Below, one piece after another: positions 13,901 through 25,795 of a stretch of 64,000 nt of DNA. The stretch spans positions 5,111,950 through 5,175,949 of the forward strand of contig NW_002060943.1 of NCBI RefSeq assembly GCF_000150275.1, in the 5' to 3' direction. Made by a program: the position numbers and the translations under genes. A model generated the notes under the pieces. That model saw only the letters and a list, made by a program, of their open reading frames with translations, made no database searches and was not told where the DNA came from. Position 1 is the stretch's first letter. Every line of letters begins with the position of its first letter. Source of the stretch: Trichoplax adhaerens (taxonomy: Eukaryota; Placozoa; Uniplacotomia; Trichoplacea; Trichoplacidae).

Positions 13901-15297
13901 CTAAATAGCGTGATACTATCGAAACATTTCAATGCTTTAGTTTAAATATAATTATTACATTTACAATGAATATTCCATTGATGAAATTTGAAAAGCATAT
14001 TTTGTTTTATTTACTAACATTTATGACTTCAGTCTTCAATTTAATTGTAATTACTATTATATCTGATTCGTACAATTATGATTTCATTTAATCTACACAT
14101 GTCACAGAGAGAGGAAAAGATCGAGGGAATATAGTACTGATAGATACAAAGATAGGTATCACAGTAGAAATAGTAGTAAGGATAGGCGCAGAAATTACAA
14201 GAGTCGTAGTAGAAGTTACGACAGGGAGAGTCGTAGAAAGCATAGTAGATACAGTCGGAGTAGGAGCTCTGAAAAGCGATCTCGACGTAGACACCGTGAC
14301 GGCAGCAGTAGTGCGGAATCATCAAGGTATAAGAAATACAAGCAAAGAGCACGAAGCCGTAGTTCCGATCGTCATCGTAGGAGTGATAGTCGCGATAGAC
14401 GTTCCAATCGTCGAGATTCTAGAAGTTTAAGCCCAAGAAAATCTCCGCCAGTAAACGCTATTAAACCCATTAAGAAGACATTAACGTAAGACGGAATGCA
14501 AAGGATTAATATAATGCAATATTCTTTATATATATATTGTAATGTACTGTCTATGATCGTATTATGGATTTGAGAAGTAAACCATAAGGATTTGCTATAT
14601 TTTTTACTTTATGCATATAAAATTATGATCCTGTGCTTGCTATTATTTCGTTAATATTAGACCTGGCAAAGATACGGAGAAGGTAATACTGACGCATTAT
14701 ATGGCGATGGTTCAGGTTAAAGTCTCTGAGACAAGTTTAGTAACTCTAGTTCTAATCTTAGGGTGTTTTTTTAAATGTTCTATCTTAAGAAAACACTATC
14801 ACGTCAGGAAATGCTCAAACTTAAAATGCAACGGGCTCTTAATAAACACTGTAAGAAGTATAAATAAACTGATTGATATACTACGTTACCTATAAATGTC
14901 TGCATTTCAATAATTTGCTGTTTCATTAAAATTTTTGGTCTACTTCATTACGACAGTAAAACATGATCATAAATTAGAAAAAGAACGTCAAGAAAAGAAA
15001 GAATTAGAAAGAGCGGTATTACTGCTATTTACGACTAAATTTTATTCAACATCAAATGTTTCACTAAAGATCGTTCTTGATCTATGCTAGCAACGAGAAG
15101 ATGAAATTTATGACTTACAAGTGCGACTTAAGTCCAGGTTAATACTTAGCCTATACTGTCGCAGTAATAAATTTATTACGTGGTACTATATGCGCAAAAC
15201 TCATTTTCCTAATTAACTGTGCTTTGACATAAATTGTGGCATTCTGTTTGGTTTATGTAGGAACCGTCGTAGTAGATCAAGATCACGATCATTCTAG
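10913..15297 (+). CDS. CLASRP: CLK4-associating serine/arginine-rich protein (CLASRP/SFRS16 family)
   Basis: Eighteen coding exons encode 537 residues: 10913-11011, 11613-11695, 11804-11842, 12056-12189, 12429-12525, 12662-12780, 12870-12907, 13033-13091, 13224-13302, 13393-13466, 13552-13593, 13694-13840, 14108-14485, 14661-14682, 14790-14850, 14957-15015, 15091-15137, 15261-15297. The start MWHEARKHEKKLRGMMVDW is the CLASRP N-terminus almost word for word; RFDARAHLD and NYERY follow, as in the family's DRY_EERY region. An acidic segment (DIDDIDEDEF) and RSSPTYEPYKR come next. Exon 13 (14108-14485) encodes an RS domain of about 125 residues. The C-terminal part has RQEMLKLKMQRALN, a charged helix, and ends in an RSRSRSRSF tail. 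The family are nuclear-speckle proteins that bind CLK kinases and influence alternative splicing. One exon is only 22 bases. The junctions keep phase throughout. Confidence 0.95.
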
Positions 15298-17556
15298 CGG
15301 AAAAACTTGCTGTATTGGCTATCAGCACATCACAGTGAGATCAAATACGACATTATAAAACTCCGAGTAGGTATTCTAAATTAATGGTTTTGGTAACTGA
15401 TTTACAGTGGTAAAAACCGTAGATATGTATGTTGAAAAGCATATTTTTATTTTAAGTAATCATTATAAATGCCAATTGTAACAGTTGTACATGAATTACA
15501 AAAGTCTTGCTAAAGTTAAATGTTAAACCTAGTATTGCATGGCTTTGATTATTAATTCTATTATCTTTTAGTAAAATTTAACCAAAAAATCATATTGAAG
15601 CTATCATTTTAAGCTTTGTTTTCATGTCTTTCTACCTATCTATCTAAAAATGGCATGAATGTAATTTAACTTTTTACCAATGAATACATGGATTATGTAT
15701 TTTAAATCTTGGGGTGATATTGGTAACCATCTTGATTACAACGTTGTTTAAGAAATTCAACTATTTGCGTTGTAAAGATATAATAAACATATTTTAATTT
15801 ATGAAATATTTATGAAATGAAGTAAAATATATCTATTCCTGTTAGGAAATGTTAAAATAATTGTAATTAATTCTACTATGACATGGTTATAATGAAAAAA
15901 GTATAAAAGTTGTGCATGCAAAAACTTACTAGTTTATGTGTAGTGACCGTTGGTACTGTCTAGATGATGTAGTAATTTTGCTAGTGTTAGACAGATTTTG
16001 CTCCCTGTACACCGATTGGCTATATTTCTACGGGAAATTTTCAGATTTTGAGTTATGGTATTCCAGATGTCCAAAACAATAATGTACAATGCTATGATTA
16101 ATGCAGATAAGAGGTTGCTTATGCTGTCCTGATAAAGTCTATGTTTAATTCCATCATCATGCTTTTCTGACTAGGAAATTTTACTTACTATATCCTTTAT
16201 TTATTGAGGATAGTTATTTGTCTAAGATAAGTATAGGATTAGCCTAGGCGGCAGGCGCCGTACCGGTAAAAAATCAGTCTTGGATGTTGCTGAACATGTA
16301 GCATCTATTTGCAGTACTGTACATCTTAAGTTAGAAGAATTATAATTTTTAGCCTTTAGTGGAACGATTGATTAAGTATCATTAAGTTTAGTTGAGGATT
16401 CTTTTAAGCAGAGACATTGTTACTATTATACAATATCAATGACTTGGTAGTAATAGTTTGTCGAAGAATTTTAAGAAATGGATAAATCCCGGTAGTGACA
16501 CAGTCTCACAATACAATATTTTCAGTGTTTTGACTGGTGGATTACATCTAATCAATTACCGACTGCATAAAATTTATCAAAATTTTGAAGTGAGCAAACC
16601 GGTTTCTAAGTCAGCGACGCTTTCGCCCTTTCATTCAAAAATTTTAAAATTCGGTATACCATATCGAGCCTAGTGCTGCATTATGATTTTTGTAGTACAG
16701 CACAACAGCTTCTGCCTTGGGAAAATTATCTCGAAGACATATTGTAAATTTTATGAACTTGGTGACAAACTAGAAATGCAACTAAAGAACCCTACCCTTC
16801 GACGCATTCATGCATGCCAATATTGAAAATTATGATATGATTATTCAGTTTTTCTGAATCCTCAAAATTGAATGGAATAATTTAAAATATAGCCGAAATA
16901 ATTCTTCTGCTCGGTCTATAAAAATAACTTAACGAAAGCTGTCATCAAATTCCATCATTTCTAAGACAATTTTGGAATCCTTTGAATTGTACTGTAATTT
17001 CAGTGTAAAATGCAACTCTTTCACTTCGTGTATGTACCGATAAATCAGCGATCTTTATTATTATGTAATTACGATGTATCAACTGATTCGGTTCAAAACG
17101 GTAATTGTTATTTCATGTTCTTAATGCAACTTTCCTGATCCTGCGAATTTGTTCATAAGTTTGAATAGAATTGAAAAAGTTCTTCGTCCTGTGTTGATGT
17201 TACGGGTAAAAATAATCAGTAAAGCCTTTCATTTTATCACTTTCAAGGCAGTTTTCATTTCGATCCCTTGAATGGATAATAAAACTTAAAATACAGTACA
17301 TTTCCGCTGTGTATACCGTATACGATATATTTGCATACTTGTTCGATAATAAAGTCGTAGGATTGTACAATAATTTGGGAATTGGTTAACTTTGGATTTA
17401 TCCATAACTTACGGTATATGCTACATATAAATAAATGAAAATTGTGTAATTTTATAGTGCTTCAGATAACCCTTCCGTGTATTAAGCAATAAAATTTGAA
17501 ATATACTTTCCACTCTCTATATGCGTATGTATCGATATATAACAACACTGGTATAT
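15298..17556. other. Gene-free stretch
   Basis: AT-rich DNA after CLASRP. It should contain the CLASRP 3' untranslated region. A 71-codon plus frame at 16458-16673 shows no recognisable family or splice context. Nothing else seen. Confidence 0.45.
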
Positions 17557-17876
17557 ACGCATATTCCAAATGGACAAAATTATATCAATTTCTCCTTAAA
17601 ACAATCTTCTACTAACTTAGGGGTAACAATTTGAAGCACACTTGAAAATCTTTTCCGCCCTGTCTATACTCGTACTGATATACAATACTTTAAGGATAGT
17701 CAAATTAATGAAGATTACGCATATTCCAAATGGACAAAATTATATCAATTTCTCCTTAAAACAATCTTCTACTAACTTAGGGGTGACAATTTGAAGCACA
17801 TTTGAAAATCTTTTCCGCCCTGTCTATACTCGTACTGATATACAATACTTTAAGGATAGTCAAATTAATGAAGATT
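17557..17876. repeat. Near-perfect tandem duplication, 160 bp period
   Basis: Two copies, 17557-17716 and 17717-17876, begin with ACGCATATTCC and end with AATGAAGATT. By eye they differ at only a few positions, for example GGGGTAACA versus GGGGTGACA and CACACTT versus CACATTT. A recent duplication in non-coding DNA. Confidence 0.93.
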
Positions 17877-18651
17877 ACAGCACTATCTTATTCTTTGATC
17901 TTGAAGGCTGCACTTTTAAATTTTGTGAATTGGTAGTCCAATTTGAAATGCGACCAAGGAACTTTTCAACTTTGTGCACTTTGCTAATCTTATTTAAGCG
18001 CTAAGCATCACAATGCAAGTACACCTTTAGCTCTTAGCATACGTATATGCGTATAAACATTATTGCTTCACTGGATGCCTTTAACAACAGCTTTTAAAAC
18101 CCTCTAAACTTGGTACCGCTCGTCAAGTTTTTAATTTCATGTTGAAATAATTCTTCTGTTGTGCCTGTATTATGGGTATTAGATTAGTGGAAATGATTCT
18201 TTAATCCGTTACAATAAGGCGTTGTTTGCGTCTTTGCATTGGTAATAACTTGAAAACACCAGTAGAGCAATTCTGTCCTACGTCCCCCCCCAAAAATCGA
18301 TTGGTCGATATTCTCATTATCTGCGCTCTATCTTAGATAGTAAGTTTAAATTGGCATCCAAATGAATAATTATTCATCACTTCATTTTCTGTCAATTTAT
18401 TTGAGAAGAAAAAGGATATCGCCTGTAACTTCAATTTTGCGATAATAATTCACTGTCAAGAAAATTGGCAAAAGCTGTTTAGTCAAAGTTAACATAAACC
18501 ATCCTGATTGTGTATTTGAACTAAACATGCATCGTTAAGACGCATACTTTTACAACTTTGATTACATAAAATCTAAGTGATAAGCATTTTTTAAATGGAT
18601 TTCTTATAAGAAATCAAGGGACACTCAATTGATAACCTTTCCTCCTATCAA
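17877..18651. other. Gene-free stretch
   Basis: AT-rich, no coding exon or repeat recognised, apart from a short C run at about 18284. Confidence 0.4.
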
Positions 18652-19600
18652 TGGAGTCATATGAATACCGGCAGTTCTAGAGATCCGCCCGTTTGAAAAA
18701 TTTTACGTGTTAAAGGTTGATTTCGATAACATCAGATGCAGTGTCAGATTTAGATTGGAATGATATAACTTTCATGCAAACGCTTTTTATTCTGACAAAT
18801 GATATCACTATTTTTTATTATAAGGAATACTACCAAATTCAAGGTATAGATCCCTTTCAGCGCCATTTCTGGATATGTTGGGGATTGGATCTAGGGACGT
18901 TCAATTCATAGCCCTTCCCTCATGTTTATGGAATCATGTTGACACCGACAGTTGTAGAAATTCGTCCATTGGAAATAATTTACTTATTGAAAGTTAATTT
19001 CGATGGTATCAAATACAGCGTGGAATTTAGATTCGAATAATATAACTTTGATGTACAGACTTTTATTCTGACAAATAATGTTCCTATTTTTTATTATAAA
19101 GAATACTGCCAAAACGAAGAAAAGGATGCGTTTCTGCGCCATTGCTGGACATGTCAGGGATTGGATCTGAGGACGCTCTCATCCTTTCCTTATATCAATG
19201 GAGTCATATGAACATTGGCAGCTGCAGAAATTCGTCCGTTCGAAAAGTTTTACGTATTGAGAGTTCATTTCGATGGCGTTAGATTTGGATTGAAATGATG
19301 TCACTTTCATACAAACACTTTTATTCTGACAAGTAATATTAATATTTCCCTCTAAAGAATATACTACCAAAACGAAGGTAATCGCAGTCTTTTCCGCTGT
19401 TTGCACGATTGTCCAAGGTAGCCTATGAGACTATACCCGTTTTTAAAATTCTACGCATTGAAAGTGAATTTCGATGCAGTATCAGATTTGGATTGGAATA
19501 ATATAACTTTGGTGTAAGCACTTTTAATCTAACAAGTAATGTTACTATTTTGAGTGTAAAGAATATTGAGTACTACCAAAAGGAAGGTACAGGATTGAAT
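18652..19600. repeat. Diverged tandem repeat, about 270 bp units
   Basis: Units begin near 18652, 18929 and 19200 with GGA(G/A)TCAT, and a shortened fourth follows near 19420. Shared landmarks in order are a CCGTTTG-like word, TTTCGAT, TTTAGATT, ATAACTTT, TTTTATTCTGACAAAT and GAATACTACCAAA. The copies differ by substitutions and small indels. None carries a continuous reading frame. Confidence 0.8.
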
Positions 19601-19639
19601 CATAGAAGTCTTTTCCGAAGTTTTGCACGATTGTACTGT

Positions 19640-19940
19640 ATATTGTAGCTTATGAGACTACAGTAGTCTCATCAAAGTCATAGGCTACAATTTACAATCC
19701 AGCAAACGGACATAGTCTCATGGGCTACCATTTTTAATCAGGCAAACCTCAGAAAAGACTTGATCGTTCAAACAGACACAGCCTCCTAGGCTACAATTTA
19801 CAATCGTGCAAACGGACATAGTCTCAAGGGCTACAATTTAGAAGCAGGCAAACCTCAGAAAAGACTAGATCGTTCAAACAGACGTAGTCTCCTAGACTAC
19901 AATTAACAATCGTGCAAACGGAAATGGTCTCATTGTGAAA
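19640..19940. repeat. Palindrome and short repeats around TAGTCTC
   Basis: A 21-base palindrome with a one-base centre (ATGAGACTAC-A-GTAGTCTCAT) lies at 19652-19672. It sits inside a wider imperfect inverted repeat ending in CATAGGCTACAATTT. Downstream, a unit of about 106 bp with GGCAAACCTCAGAAAAGACT occurs at about 19741 and 19847. The block could extrude a hairpin. Confidence 0.75.
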
Positions 19941-20036
19941 ATAGCAATATTACTAGTCAGAATACAAGTACTTGCATGAAAGTTCTACCATGTCCAGTTA
20001 AAAAAGTGCTACGTATCGAAAGTTAATTTGGATAGC

Positions 20037-20315
20037 AAGTTAGGTTTAGGTTAGGGTTAGCGTTAGAGTGTATGTCCAGTTGAAAAAGTACTTGAAAGTT
20101 AATTTGGATAGCCCCAGATGCAATATCAGATTGACATTCAATACGTAGCACTTTTTCAAATGGAGTGTATGTCCATTTGAAGTATCGAAAGTTAATTTGG
20201 ATAGCAAGTTAGGTTTAGGTTAGGGTTAGCATTAGAATGTATGTCCATTAGAAAAAGTGCTGAAAGTTAATTTGGATAGCAAGTTAGGTTTAGGATAGTT
20301 AGGGTTTGCGTTAGA
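20037..20315. repeat. Interstitial telomere-like (TTAGGG-related) tracts
   Basis: Three short tracts at about 20037-20067, 20207-20236 and 20281-20315 contain degenerate TTAGGT/TTAGGG runs, for example TTAGGTTTAGGTTAGGG. They alternate with copies of AAAGTTAATTTGGATAGC and so form part of a larger repeat. The metazoan telomere repeat is TTAGGG; whether these derive from telomeres or arose by chance within the repeat cannot be decided here. Confidence 0.6.
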
Positions 20316-20389
20316 GTGTATGTCCAGTTGAAAAGTACTTGAAAGTTAATTTGGATAGCCCTAGATGCAATATCAGATTGACATTGGAA

Positions 20390-20884
20390 TAATACAACTC
20401 TCATGCAAAGACTTTTCTTCTGATAAGTAATATTCCTTCTGTATTTTTGCATGATCAAGACCGCTAGCAAAAGCAAGCAAATGATCCATTTCAACGCCAT
20501 TTTGTGCATGATGATACAACTCTCATGCATAGACTTTTCTTCTAATAAGTAATATTCCTTCTGTATTTTTGCATGATCATTTGCTAGCAAAAGCAAGCAA
20601 ATGATCCATTTCAACGCTATTTTGTGCATGTTGATACAACTCTCATGCATAGACTTTTCTTCTAATAAGTAATATTCCTTCTGTATTTTTGCATGATCAA
20701 GATCGCTAGCAAAAGCAAGCAAATGATCCATTTCAACGCCATTTTGTGCATGATGATACAACTCTCATGCTTAGACTTTTCTTCTAATAAGTAATATTCC
20801 TTCTGTATTTTTGCATGATCAAGACCGCTAGCAAAAGCAAGCAAATGATCCATTTCAACGCCATTTTGTGCATGTTGATACCAA
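20390..20884. repeat. Tandem array of 120-bp units, four copies plus a fragment
   Basis: Units start near 20390, 20512, 20632 and 20754, with a fragment at 20876. Each has ATACAACTCTCATGC, GACTTTTCTTCT, TAATATTCCTTCTGT, TTTGCATGATCA, GCTAGCAAAAGCAAGC and CCATTTCAACGC. Copies are very similar. A 164-codon minus frame runs through it only because the unit length is divisible by three. Confidence 0.92.
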
Positions 20885-22936
20885 CTGGTTTAGCTTACCG
20901 TCCCGTGCTGGACCGGTACCAGGACACGGGCCAGGCCAGTCGAGTACACTCAGTACACGGTACGAGACGGACGCCCGACAGTACAATACCGTACTGTACT
21001 GTAGTATAGACTCGACGCTATCCGCGCCATTGATCGTCAGTTGGCCACCGAGACCGCTTGCAGTGGGCCCAAATTAATCGCCATTGGATCCAGCAAAATC
21101 TCCTGCTGTTCATCATCCTATTACTTCCTCTTCAAGCTTGCTTTGCACTATCCAAGATTGATCGTCTATTTTAGCCGTCGTCATTATCCTTTTGATTGAG
21201 GAAAGAGTAAGACTAAAGCACTACAACAGTATACTGCTAGGCAAAAGAAACTCCAACACGATCGACGGTGTGGAGATTGATTGATTCTCGCTTGCCGGCC
21301 AACAGAAAGAATTGCAATCCAACCGGTTCTTGGATCTATTGGAATATTGAAGACACAGACAGGTTAGCAGAATCAATCTTTGCATCCATAGCAGCAGAAT
21401 AGAATACAATCACTTGCGGTGAAAGCAAACAGTAACAACATAGTTGATACTAAATGGACAACACAGGAGAAAAAAGTCAATTTGACTTGTCTGGACATGC
21501 CTAAAGTAGAGCGATGCAAAGGTTGTAGACGATTCTCGCCGTCATTGAAAATGCTCATTTTTTTGTCGCTTTAGAAGAAAGAAATGATCTTTGTCTAGTG
21601 GCAAAACATTGAACTCAATGGCAAGACAAGCATTGATCATTCATCGATTCCAGTAAAATAGGATGGAATTACCGCAGCGACAACAAGATGAAGACATCGA
21701 AAAGGTGATTTGGATGCACAGTTTCACGCCTTGTACATTCATTCTCTTGCACTTCCTTCTTGACAGTAGTTGCGCTCTTCTAGAGGTGTTAGTCGTTGAG
21801 TAATGTCTAGCCTACTTCGCTAACGCCTTTTATTCGCTACGATAGAGTACTGGCTAGTCTGGGCTTGAATAGTTTCGTAATGCGTCCTTCTATTGAGTCA
21901 AAATACACAGTAGAAAATGTCTCCAATCTCTACCGTTGAAAAATGCGTCTACCATCATCAAAATGTCTATTGCATGCAGGACTTGTTCATTATACTAGCA
22001 TGATAAAAGGACGCACACAGATTTTCTTTTACCACCATGGTCCAACTGCTGTCCTATTGCATAGAAACTTGAGACGTGTGGATATCATGGCAAGTGTCCA
22101 TTTTGGACTTTTTCATGTGTCTCGTACCTTTACAACGGTTCAAAAGGCCCTCAACATACCCCTACCGTCGACTTCAACATCAATATTCTATTCCAACGCA
22201 ATCCTGATCGTCCAGTAATGCTATTGAATTTTAAACTTGCGTACAATCTAAATCATATTCAATCGCGTAATAGTACAATCTACTTTACAAGCTTCCAATA
22301 CTATACTATAATTATGATGAATGGTCAAAGAAACTATTTCGACATTCACCACGACTGTTGCATGTCTACTTGTCACTGTATTGATTGATTACATATTATA
22401 GGATTGGCCAAATTGGAGTTTTGACGACAACACATATATTCTACTCGTATCGCATTGATTGCACACACTACTGCATCTTTTCAATCTGAATGGCAGCCGG
22501 CATGTGAAAAATGTTTCCAATCGCTGCCCCAAAATTACCTATACAAAAGTGTTGACTGTCTTTCAATAATAAATTTGTTGACAAAAGTGCTTTAAACTAC
22601 GGTAATTGAATTGGCTTTTCTTTTTATACGCTATTCTAATTCTAATTATAATCAACTGGTGCAGAACAAGGTTAATTAATGAATGAATAATTTTTAGCAA
22701 AGCAGGACAATCATTACTTTCGAATTCGCCATCGATTCTCATTTTGATGACTCTTGAGTCGAGGGCTGACTGAATTATTTAGAACGAGATCATCATTGCT
22801 ACAAGCCTACAACTGCCGTATATAGTCGTCAGTCCATTACTGCATTTGATACTTCTCCCTTATTTTTTAGCCACTCTTAAATAACACAAGGGTACGATTT
22901 TATCGTCTTGTGTATTTGAAATAATATTTTACATAG
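20885..22936. other. Gene-free stretch with a GC-richer patch
   Basis: 20885-21070 is distinctly richer in G and C and carries a TACTGTACTGTA cluster at about 20985-21006. A mini-frame at 21500-21574 begins MPKVERCKGCRRF, and a 91-codon plus frame lies at 21943-22218; neither has a recognisable family or partner exons, so I call no gene. Confidence 0.35.
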
Positions 22937-23017
22937 CCTTATGCTAAAGATCCACATGATAAGTCTCGTCAAAACCCTCGCATTAGCGCTCTAAATCGTT
23001 CTAAACGAGCTAAGGAT
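22937..23017 (+). CDS. Possible upstream coding exon of the BAHD1-like gene (weak)
   Basis: A 27-codon open segment lies between an acceptor (TTTTACATAG) and a good donor (GTACGT). It encodes a basic peptide containing NPRISALNRSKRAKD. It starts and ends in phase 0, which matches the phase-0 start of the BAHD1-like exon at 25796. The RISALN stretch resembles the short R-x-A-S-L-N motif of BAHD1. The intron would be 2.8 kb, long for this window. The link to the gene is inferred. Confidence 0.3.
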
Positions 23018-23980
23018 GTACGTAAAAGAAATGGACAGACTGATGATCATTCCATTTGACAAAGAGTAAATGGAATGCGTTCGGATAACACCACCTCCAA
23101 TTGCAATCAAAATTGTTTGTTTGATCTTGTTGTTGTGCTAGTAAAATGAAGTACAGTATTAACAACCTACACTCTTTTTTGACACCATGCCATTGCTTAC
23201 TGTTGAGGTTATATCGCTATGTTCATCTTGACGTGGACCCACGACGATAAAAAGAAAAACAAGTTCTTCTACTTACTTTCGCTTTAGGAGTTCGTTTTAA
23301 TACTATTATTCATCAACAATAACGAATTCGTAAAAGCATCCACCGATCGACTGTACTAGTCTTCTACAGGATAGAAATGGATCATAAGCTACAGTGAATC
23401 ATTGCAATGGTGATGGGTACAGTAAATAGAATCTTTCAGTTACAAGTATCACATCCGTTGATAGGTATTACTCTTTTTACGGTAGCTTACAGCTCTACAA
23501 TCAAATGCCCATGTTTGTTTATTCGTTGTAAACATAGATCAGTAATATTGGACTAAGATTTATATATGACTATTTTATAGTTATTGAAAATGATCAGCTG
23601 CTTTATCCTTTCTCATATTTGTATGCTTACGCTTTGGTTCTACACAAACAGTTTAAATATTCTTGCTATTTTTATATCCGATCTTTTCACTACATTCATA
23701 TTCTAGACTCTTACCCCTATCTTGGAATAGTAGAACAAATTCCTAATTTGGCCCATGAGCGCATAATGTAGTCATAATGTTATAAAGTTACTCGGATATA
23801 ACCTTAGCTAGAGAATTCGAAGGTGCAAAGTCAATGTCATCTAAAACAAAATTTGATCATCACTTGATACTAGCTATGACAACATTCAATACTTGCTGAG
23901 TAAGTAATTGCAATGAAGCTTCTTGAAAAATATAAAGTAGCAATTCGTTATTGATTTTGTATAAAAACTCATTTCCATCA
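23018..23980. other. Gene-free stretch
   Basis: AT-rich DNA, no exon or repeat recognised. If the upstream exon at 22937 is real, this is intron. Confidence 0.4.
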
Positions 23981-24249
23981 TCGGTCTATCACTACTAGTG
24001 GCAAGTTATACAGACACAGATTACTGATTTAGATTGCACTTACTTTGAATAGAGACAGTATTTCTTTGTTACTCTAGTGAGAAACAGAGCTTCTATTCAC
24101 AATATTTGCTAATTTCGATCATCAGTCTATCAGAACTAGTGGTAAGTTATACAGACACAAATTACTGATTTAGATTGCACTTACTTTGAATAGAAACAAT
24201 ATTTCCTTGTTACTCTAGTGAGAAACAGAGCTCCCATTCACAATATACA
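23981..24249. repeat. Tandem duplication, 141 bp period
   Basis: Two copies starting near 23981 and 24122 share GTTATACAGACACA, TTACTGATTTAGATTGCAC and TTACTCTAGTGAGAAACAGA. They are highly similar with a few substitutions. Confidence 0.88.
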
Positions 24250-25409
24250 ATAAGCTGCTAGCCACAACGCGAATGGCCTGATTTTATGCTTAGGGACAAT
24301 CTATTGCCCATGTGAGATAGAAACTGATTTTGGTACTACCATACATTGTTGTACTGTAGCTATATCTAACGATTAAAAAAACGATTGCACCTTTATTCAT
24401 TCGTTAGTCAATTTGGGAAACTACCGATTCATTAGCTATGTTGATATAGTACAAATATATATATATATATAGTTCTGTCTAGGTTGAAGGAATACGCCAT
24501 ATTCACAGACTGTGATATTGGAAGAAAATAATATGACTGTTCTTTAATATATCCATAAAATATTTTACTCATCTCGCCCTGTGTTATCGTTGAGAGATAA
24601 AATACGCTAAAGCGCTCCTGAGATTGATGACCATTAGAAATCCTAGAGAGATTCTAATGTGAGCATTATCTATAAATTTAAAGCACCTATAGTTCTCAAT
24701 CTAAGAAGTAGATTGAACTTCAAACGATGTGACGGAAAAAAATCATAGAAAGCATATAAAGTCTTCTAATTACCTACTCGAGTACAAATAATTACTAATC
24801 GTAACTATTGGAATTAAAAAAAAGCTGGAGTGACTATCCATGTGTTGTATTTATGGTTGTACTCCGTGTGAAAAATTCTAAGCAGTACCAACTGAAGCGG
24901 CCCATTTTTATTTAATTCTATCCACTGATAGTGGATCTCAAAGTCCACAATCCACATGAACGCCCATAGCGTAGATTTAACGGACGATGCCTTATATTAT
25001 ATTGAAAATAACGAAAATACGTTAAATTCCATATTAAGTATGAGATCCAAATTTTCAGTATTTAATCTGACATTGTTGCTATCTTTAAAATTCTTTAGAG
25101 TCCCAATATTGAATACCATAACGTATATAAATAATAATATTATTTACTGGCTCCCTTTCAAATAAGACATTTGCCAACAAGACCATTAGTTTCGTTGCTA
25201 TACATGGTAAAGACATACGATTGTAGCACTTATTAAACTAAACTTGTCGTTAATTTTTTATCGATATGGAATGTTAAGTAAAGACTAGCCAAAGCAGCTG
25301 GATTACATCATTTTAAATTATGACATATATGCTTATAAATCATCACATAAATGGATATTATAATATACAGTGCTGGATAAGGTCAAAATATTTGGAATAT
25401 TCCGATGTT
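24250..25409. other. Region upstream of the BAHD1-like gene
   Basis: Contains a short (TA)n run near 24455 and a plus frame of 69 codons at 24956 whose possible donor phase does not fit the exon at 25796. No supported exon; probably promoter or intron of the BAHD1-like gene. Confidence 0.35.
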
Positions 25410-25795
25410 TGAACTGTATTGCGTAATAAATAAGAAGAACAGTATTTTTAGTTACGTTCTTTACACATTTTTACCTACACGATACTGTATAACCACTGCT
25501 GATAAAGTTGTAAATAGACTCGGTTATTGTATGAAAACGGTTTAAATCAGGTGAATGACAATATTGCTACATTAGTAACAGACTCCATTTATCTTGTTAT
25601 AGTGTAAGGCTTTTCCCAAATACAATAAGGAAGACAGTAATTTTTAATTATTATTTGTACACATTGTACCTACTGCCCTGTATAAACGCTTCTAATGAAA
25701 TTGTAAATAGATTCCGCTATTATACAAAAACTGCTTAAAAAAGGTAAATGACAAAATTACGATATTATTAGCAGACTCCATTTATCTTTTTACAG
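25410..25795. repeat. Duplicated intron end, about 200 bp period
   Basis: Two diverged copies, roughly 25410-25598 and 25610-25795, both end in AGACTCCATTTATCTT followed by a TTATAG or TTTACAG acceptor-like site. Only the second lies at the start of an open exon. The duplication therefore copied a splice acceptor along with its intron. Confidence 0.7.

Noticed and set aside
14041-14352. 103- and 68-codon minus frames rich in Tyr/Cys and Ser/Thr
   Set aside because: They are the antisense shadow of the RS-domain exon of CLASRP, which is supported by alignment and splice phases.
20267-20853. Minus-strand open frames of 164 and 63 codons with repeated peptide units
   Set aside because: They run through the 120-bp tandem array, whose period is divisible by three; the peptide is only the translated repeat and has no splice or family context.
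21943-22218. 91-codon plus frame as a possible gene
   Set aside because: No recognisable domain, no convincing splice sites and no neighbours that would make a gene; kept only as a note in the intergenic entry.
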